Shown in pieces: positions 7,250 through 10,461 of a DNA stretch of 10,461 bases; position 1 is the stretch's first letter, and the number at the start of each line of letters is the position of its first letter. A program made the position numbers and the translations under genes. This DNA comes from Lentimicrobiaceae bacterium (GTDB taxonomy: Bacteria > Bacteroidota > Bacteroidia > Bacteroidales > SKPS01). The notes under the pieces are model-generated. The model was not told the origin of the DNA, did no database searches, and saw only the letters and a program-made list of their open reading frames with translations. The stretch is taken from positions 1-10,461 of the forward strand of contig SKPS01000299.1 of assembly GCA_007119395.1 (NCBI GenBank). Reading direction: 5' to 3'.

Positions 7250-7968
7250 GATTGTTGACGGTGTTATTATTGTTGGGTATCTCAGCGGGAGCATCCACTC
7301 CGCAGGCATTGATTTACCGTTCCTATTCTGAAGGGGATATGGCGTTGTGGAAGCGTGTTGTAGACCGCATGGATGCGCGTCCGGAAAAGAGCAGCCGATT
7401 CATGTTGGAGCTTGTAAACTATCAGTATGGGTATATCGCCTGGGCGATTGGCAATGAACGCACTGATGAGGCGAGGAACTATATTCAAAGAGCTGATAAA
7501 TATCTTGATACGTTGGAAGGGCGAGGCTACCGTTTGGCCGATGTATACGCCTACCGGGCCGCTTTGTTGGGCTTTCAGATTTCGATCACACCACACCGCA
7601 CTCCGATGCTGGGGCCCAGGAGCATGCGCTATGCACGACGTGCCGTTGAAGCCGATCCCAACGCTTATATGGGACATGTTCAGTTAGGCCATATTGCCTA
7701 TTTTATGCCGGCCATAATGGGTGGCTCCAAAGAGCAGGCAATACAACACTATCTGAATGCACTGCGCAGGTTGGTCGGCGATGGAGAACCCCCGGAAAAC
7801 GAATGGAACTACCTGAATCTGCTGATCACAATTGGTCAAGCCTACCAAGCTGTTGAGAACTATACCATGGCCAAGCGATTCTACCTGACTGTGCTGCGCA
7901 TCGTGCCCGATTTTGCCTGGGTGCGTGATGACCTGATGCCGGCTCTTCAAACCGAAATGAATCAATAA
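7228..7968 (+). CDS. Exported TPR-like protein of unknown function in the carotenoid operon
   Basis: The 246-residue product starts with a basic N-terminus and a hydrophobic core (about 6-20) ending near AGAS, a probable type I signal peptide. No lipobox cysteine is present, so a soluble periplasmic protein is likely. The remainder is helical, with TPR-like units at about 62-97, 132-182 and 194-229. The segment GHIAYFMPAIMGGSKEQAIQ (155-174) is the most distinctive stretch. I chose ATG 7228 because it gives the signal peptide; the frame runs further upstream within the glycosyltransferase gene. The gene overlaps that gene by 22 bases and stops 26 bases before the desaturase, so it is firmly inside the operon. 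I know no enzymatic role. It might act as a scaffold, or bind the finished polar carotenoid or its acyl chain on the outer face of the membrane. Those roles are guesses. Confidence 0.8.
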   Translation: MERKIHIGLLTVLLLLGISAGASTPQALIYRSYSEGDMALWKRVVDRMDARPEKSSRFMLELVNYQYGYIAWAIGNERTDEARNYIQRADKYLDTLEGRGYRLADVYAYRAALLGFQISITPHRTPMLGPRSMRYARRAVEADPNAYMGHVQLGHIAYFMPAIMGGSKEQAIQHYLNALRRLVGDGEPPENEWNYLNLLITIGQAYQAVENYTMAKRFYLTVLRIVPDFAWVRDDLMPALQTEMNQ

Positions 7969-7994
7969 TAATAACCCCTCAACGACCGATTGCG

Positions 7995-9506
7995 ATGGCA
8001 GAAAATCATCCTGAAAAAAAGAAAAAAGTATTGGTAGTTGGCGCAGGGCTTGCCGGATTGTGCGGTGCGATGCGACTGGCTGCCAATGGCTACCGGGTTA
8101 CATTACTCGAGAAGAACCCACAAGCAGGCGGCAGACTGAACCAGATCAAAAAAGATGGATTCACCTTCGATACAGGTCCCAGCTTCTTCAGCATGTCTTA
8201 TGAGTTTGAAGCCTTTGCGCGTGAATGTAATATCAATCTCCCTTTTGAGTTTGTGCCACTCGACCCACTCTATTCGGTCAATTTCAAGGGGAGCGATAAA
8301 ACCTACCACCTGTATAAAGATCCGGAGAAGTTGGCAGCCCAGCTGGCCGACGAGGAGCCCGGTTTTGCCCAAAAGATGGAGCGTTATCTTGAAGAGTGCG
8401 GCAAAGCCTTTGACGATACAGTGGACATTGTGATCAAGCGTAACTTCCAATCACTGTTCCATTATGCACAATCGCTGATGGAGGTGAACCCTCGCCACCT
8501 GCCCAAGCTATACCGCTCGTTCTGGAAACAGGTGTGCCGCTATTTCGATTCCGATGAAGCCCGCAGAATCGTGTCACTGGTCGCATTTTTCCTGGGACGT
8601 ACACCGTTCGACACCTCCGCTATCTACACCTTGCTCTCCTATACCGAATTTCGTTATGATGGCTACTACAATGTAAAAGGGGGGATGTACCGCATAGTGG
8701 AAGGGTTGGTGGATGAGCTGAGTAGAGCAGGTGTAGAGATTGTGTACAACACCGAAATCAAATCGTTTGAGTCATCGGGCAAACAGCTTCAGGCATTGGT
8801 TGACAGCCAAGGGAGACGTTGGGAGGCAGACCACTTTCTGGTGAATGCCGATGCGGCCGTTTTCAGGGGAATGGTGATGCAGCGGAAAAAATACAGCCAA
8901 CGCAAGCTCTCGAAGAAGAGCTGGACCATGGGATACCTCACCATCTACCTGGGGCTGAAGACCAAGCTTCCTCAGGTTAATCACCACAACTATTACCTGG
9001 GTACCAACTTTGAAGCCTATGCAGGCAACATCATGCGTCAACCCGATGCGCTGGAGAAGCCTTATTACTACGTCAACGTGCTGTCAAAACACAACCCCGA
9101 CTGTGCTCCGGCCGGATGTGAAAGCCTGTTCTTTGTATGCCCTGTTCCCAACCTTAAGTACAAGGCTGACTGGAGTGACCGCGACACGATTGTGCAAAGC
9201 ATCCTGGAGGATTTTTCTGAGAGGATCGGGCAGGATATCGCACCAGAGATCATCACGCAAACAGTGTATACGCCTGAGGATTGGCGTGATCAGTTCAATT
9301 TGCATTATGGAGGTGGCCTCGGACTGTCGCACAGTATGTTGCAGATAGGTGCACTCAGGCCTCGTAACGTGGATGAAGAGTTCTGTAATCTGTTTTATGC
9401 CGGTGCATCAACGGTGCCGGGTGCCGGGCTCCCCATGTCGGTGATCAGCTCAAAGCTGGCATTTGAACGAATTGTGGAAGCGGATTCAACCAGAGACAAA
9501 GGCTAA
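7995..9506 (+). CDS. crtI: Phytoene desaturase family flavoenzyme (CrtI/CrtD type)
   Basis: The 503-residue protein opens with an FAD-binding Rossmann motif (VVGAGLAGL, residues 14-22), the ribose-binding acidic residue in LLEKN (E39) and AGGRL (44-48). It then carries FDTGPSFFSM and, near the C-terminus, the family signature AGASTVPGAGLP (about 469-480). The length is normal for bacterial CrtI. It should insert double bonds into phytoene, stepwise to lycopene or neurosporene, with FAD at the membrane. As the only desaturase in the window, in the same run as crtB, phytoene is the likeliest substrate. A CrtD-type 3',4'-desaturase acting on 1'-hydroxylated carotenoids is the main alternative and would fit the CruF-like gene; if so, a second desaturase should exist elsewhere. 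The start at ATG 7995 leaves 26 bases after the previous stop. The last four bases overlap the opposing mscS gene. Confidence 0.85.
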   Translation: MAENHPEKKKKVLVVGAGLAGLCGAMRLAANGYRVTLLEKNPQAGGRLNQIKKDGFTFDTGPSFFSMSYEFEAFARECNINLPFEFVPLDPLYSVNFKGSDKTYHLYKDPEKLAAQLADEEPGFAQKMERYLEECGKAFDDTVDIVIKRNFQSLFHYAQSLMEVNPRHLPKLYRSFWKQVCRYFDSDEARRIVSLVAFFLGRTPFDTSAIYTLLSYTEFRYDGYYNVKGGMYRIVEGLVDELSRAGVEIVYNTEIKSFESSGKQLQALVDSQGRRWEADHFLVNADAAVFRGMVMQRKKYSQRKLSKKSWTMGYLTIYLGLKTKLPQVNHHNYYLGTNFEAYAGNIMRQPDALEKPYYYVNVLSKHNPDCAPAGCESLFFVCPVPNLKYKADWSDRDTIVQSILEDFSERIGQDIAPEIITQTVYTPEDWRDQFNLHYGGGLGLSHSMLQIGALRPRNVDEEFCNLFYAGASTVPGAGLPMSVISSKLAFERIVEADSTRDKG

Positions 9507-10396
9507 GCCCCGGCCTCAGGCATCTCCTCCCGGTCTGCAAAACCACTCCGCAGGTGAAGATCCCGCTGCGGATAGGGAATCTCCACACCGTGCTCCTTGA
9601 ACTTTTCAAAAATAGCATAGTTGATTTGGCTCTTAAAACCCCTGGGCCGGTCGCTGTGCTCCAAAGACCAGACCCGTAACAGGAAATCAAGGCTGCTGTC
9701 GCCGAAATCATCAAAAAGCACTTTGGGCTCGGGGTTTTTCAATACGCCTGGTTCAGCATGCGCCACCTCAAGAAGGAGCTTTCTTATCTTCTGGGGATCC
9801 TCTTTATAAGAAACCCCTACCGGAATACTGAACCGCACCATCCGGTCATTCAGACTCCAGTTTATCACCCTGTTGTTGATAAACTCAGAATTGGGAACTA
9901 CTACCGCTATGTTGTCGTTGTTGATGACGGTAGTTGCACGCGCAGAAATCTTTACAATGCTTCCTGTGATCTCTCCCACCTCCACACGATCACCAATCTT
10001 AACAGGCTTCTCAAAAAGAATGATGATCCCACTGATAAAGTTGCTGGTGATGTTCTGTAAACCGAAACCGATACCGATGCCGAGTGCCCCGAAAAGGATG
10101 CCTAATGAGCTCAGGTTGATGCCCGAGGTTTGAAAGATGATCACAAAACCTATGGTAAGCAACGCATACCTTATAAAGGTGGCCATCGACATGCCTACTG
10201 CCGGATCTACATTGTATTTGGGGAATACCTTCCTGATGAGGATGCGGTACACTCTCCCCGACAGATAGAAAACCAGTGCGGAAGAGAGTATGAGGATCAC
10301 GATGGACCCCAGCGTAAATGCATTTTTGCCGGCATGGAACAGCTCAGCATTCCAAATGATCTTCAGATAATCGAACAACCCGTTGATTATAGCCAT
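9503..10396 (-). CDS. mscS: MscS-family small-conductance mechanosensitive channel
   Basis: This 297-residue inner-membrane protein should open under membrane tension and release solutes during hypo-osmotic shock. Three membrane segments are visible: TM1 about 26-46, TM2 about 72-90 and TM3 about 97-127. The pore-lining TM3 is Gly/Ala-rich (GALGIGIGFGLQN, 103-115). The MscS beta domain follows (KPVKIGDRVEV 130-140; VVVPNSEF 165-172), then the alpha/beta domain ending near VEIPYPQRDLH. The length matches simple MscS channels of about 290 residues rather than the larger MscK/MscM types. ATG 10396 is preceded by a probable promoter. The gene runs opposite to the carotenoid operon, and its TAG stop (9503-9505) lies within the end of the desaturase gene. 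Nothing links its job to carotenoids beyond position. Confidence 0.93.
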   Translation of the reverse strand: MAIINGLFDYLKIIWNAELFHAGKNAFTLGSIVILILSSALVFYLSGRVYRILIRKVFPKYNVDPAVGMSMATFIRYALLTIGFVIIFQTSGINLSSLGILFGALGIGIGFGLQNITSNFISGIIILFEKPVKIGDRVEVGEITGSIVKISARATTVINNDNIAVVVPNSEFINNRVINWSLNDRMVRFSIPVGVSYKEDPQKIRKLLLEVAHAEPGVLKNPEPKVLFDDFGDSSLDFLLRVWSLEHSDRPRGFKSQINYAIFEKFKEHGVEIPYPQRDLHLRSGFADREEMPEAGA

Positions 10397-10421
10397 GATG
10401 TATGAGTGTTTTTTTAGCTGA

Positions 10422-10429
10422 CTAAGATA
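10422..10429 (-). promoter_or_regulatory. Probable -7 promoter box for the mscS gene
   Basis: Read on the - strand this is TATCTTAG, one mismatch from the Bacteroidota -7 consensus TAnnTTTG. It is preceded by a T-rich stretch ending in TTTTTCG and lies 25 bases upstream of the mscS ATG, giving a short leader of about 20 bases. The -33 element is weak (a TTCG about 16 bases upstream of the box). Confidence 0.45.
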
Positions 10430-10461
10430 CGAAAAAAAATCAAAACGAAGCGCGATACAGG

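Noticed and set aside
1..10461. Scan for tRNA or rRNA genes, CRISPR arrays, insertion sequences, integrases and prophage genes.
   Set aside because: No matching structures or protein motifs were seen; nearly all of the window is accounted for by ordinary protein-coding genes.

Overview
The window reads as a stretch of chromosome from a member of the Bacteroidota. The signs are a large single-chain PurL with a fused glutaminase domain, a small TonB-dependent outer-membrane receptor, weak or A-rich ribosome-binding leaders instead of strong Shine-Dalgarno sites, and TAnnTTTG-like -7 boxes. This is a judgement from sequence style, and I cannot name a genus.

Layout. Positions 1-1766 hold the C-terminal part of purL, cut by the window edge. 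A BtuB-like TonB-dependent receptor (1773-3731) follows within a few bases on the same strand. A 191-bp intergenic gap (3732-3922) precedes a six-gene run on the + strand (3923-9506): phytoene synthase (crtB), a CruF-family membrane protein, a PlsC-like acyltransferase, a membrane-attached family 2 glycosyltransferase, a secreted TPR-like protein of unknown role, and a CrtI-family desaturase. An MscS-type mechanosensitive channel (9503-10396, - strand) converges on the desaturase gene and overlaps its last four bases.

How the genes fit together. CrtB should make phytoene from geranylgeranyl diphosphate and the CrtI-like enzyme should desaturate it. The CruF-like enzyme may hydrate the psi-end to a tertiary 1'-hydroxyl. 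The glycosyltransferase and acyltransferase could then add a sugar and a fatty acid, giving a carotenoid glycoside ester. The chemistry of each family is known from other bacteria (CruC/CruD in green sulfur bacteria, CruF/CruG in cyanobacteria, CrtQ/CrtO in staphylococci). The assembled pathway here is inference. No lycopene cyclase, ketolase or GGPP synthase lies in the window, so the end product cannot be fixed. The four middle genes are packed tightly (1-base overlap, abutting, 22-base overlap), which points to one transcript with translational coupling.

The least explained item is the exported TPR-like protein inside the carotenoid operon. Other points worth checking are an 8-G run in the receptor's plug domain, a near-perfect 29-bp duplication in purL at the window edge, and the tail-to-tail overlap of the desaturase and mscS genes. 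I found no RNA genes, CRISPR array, insertion sequence or prophage.
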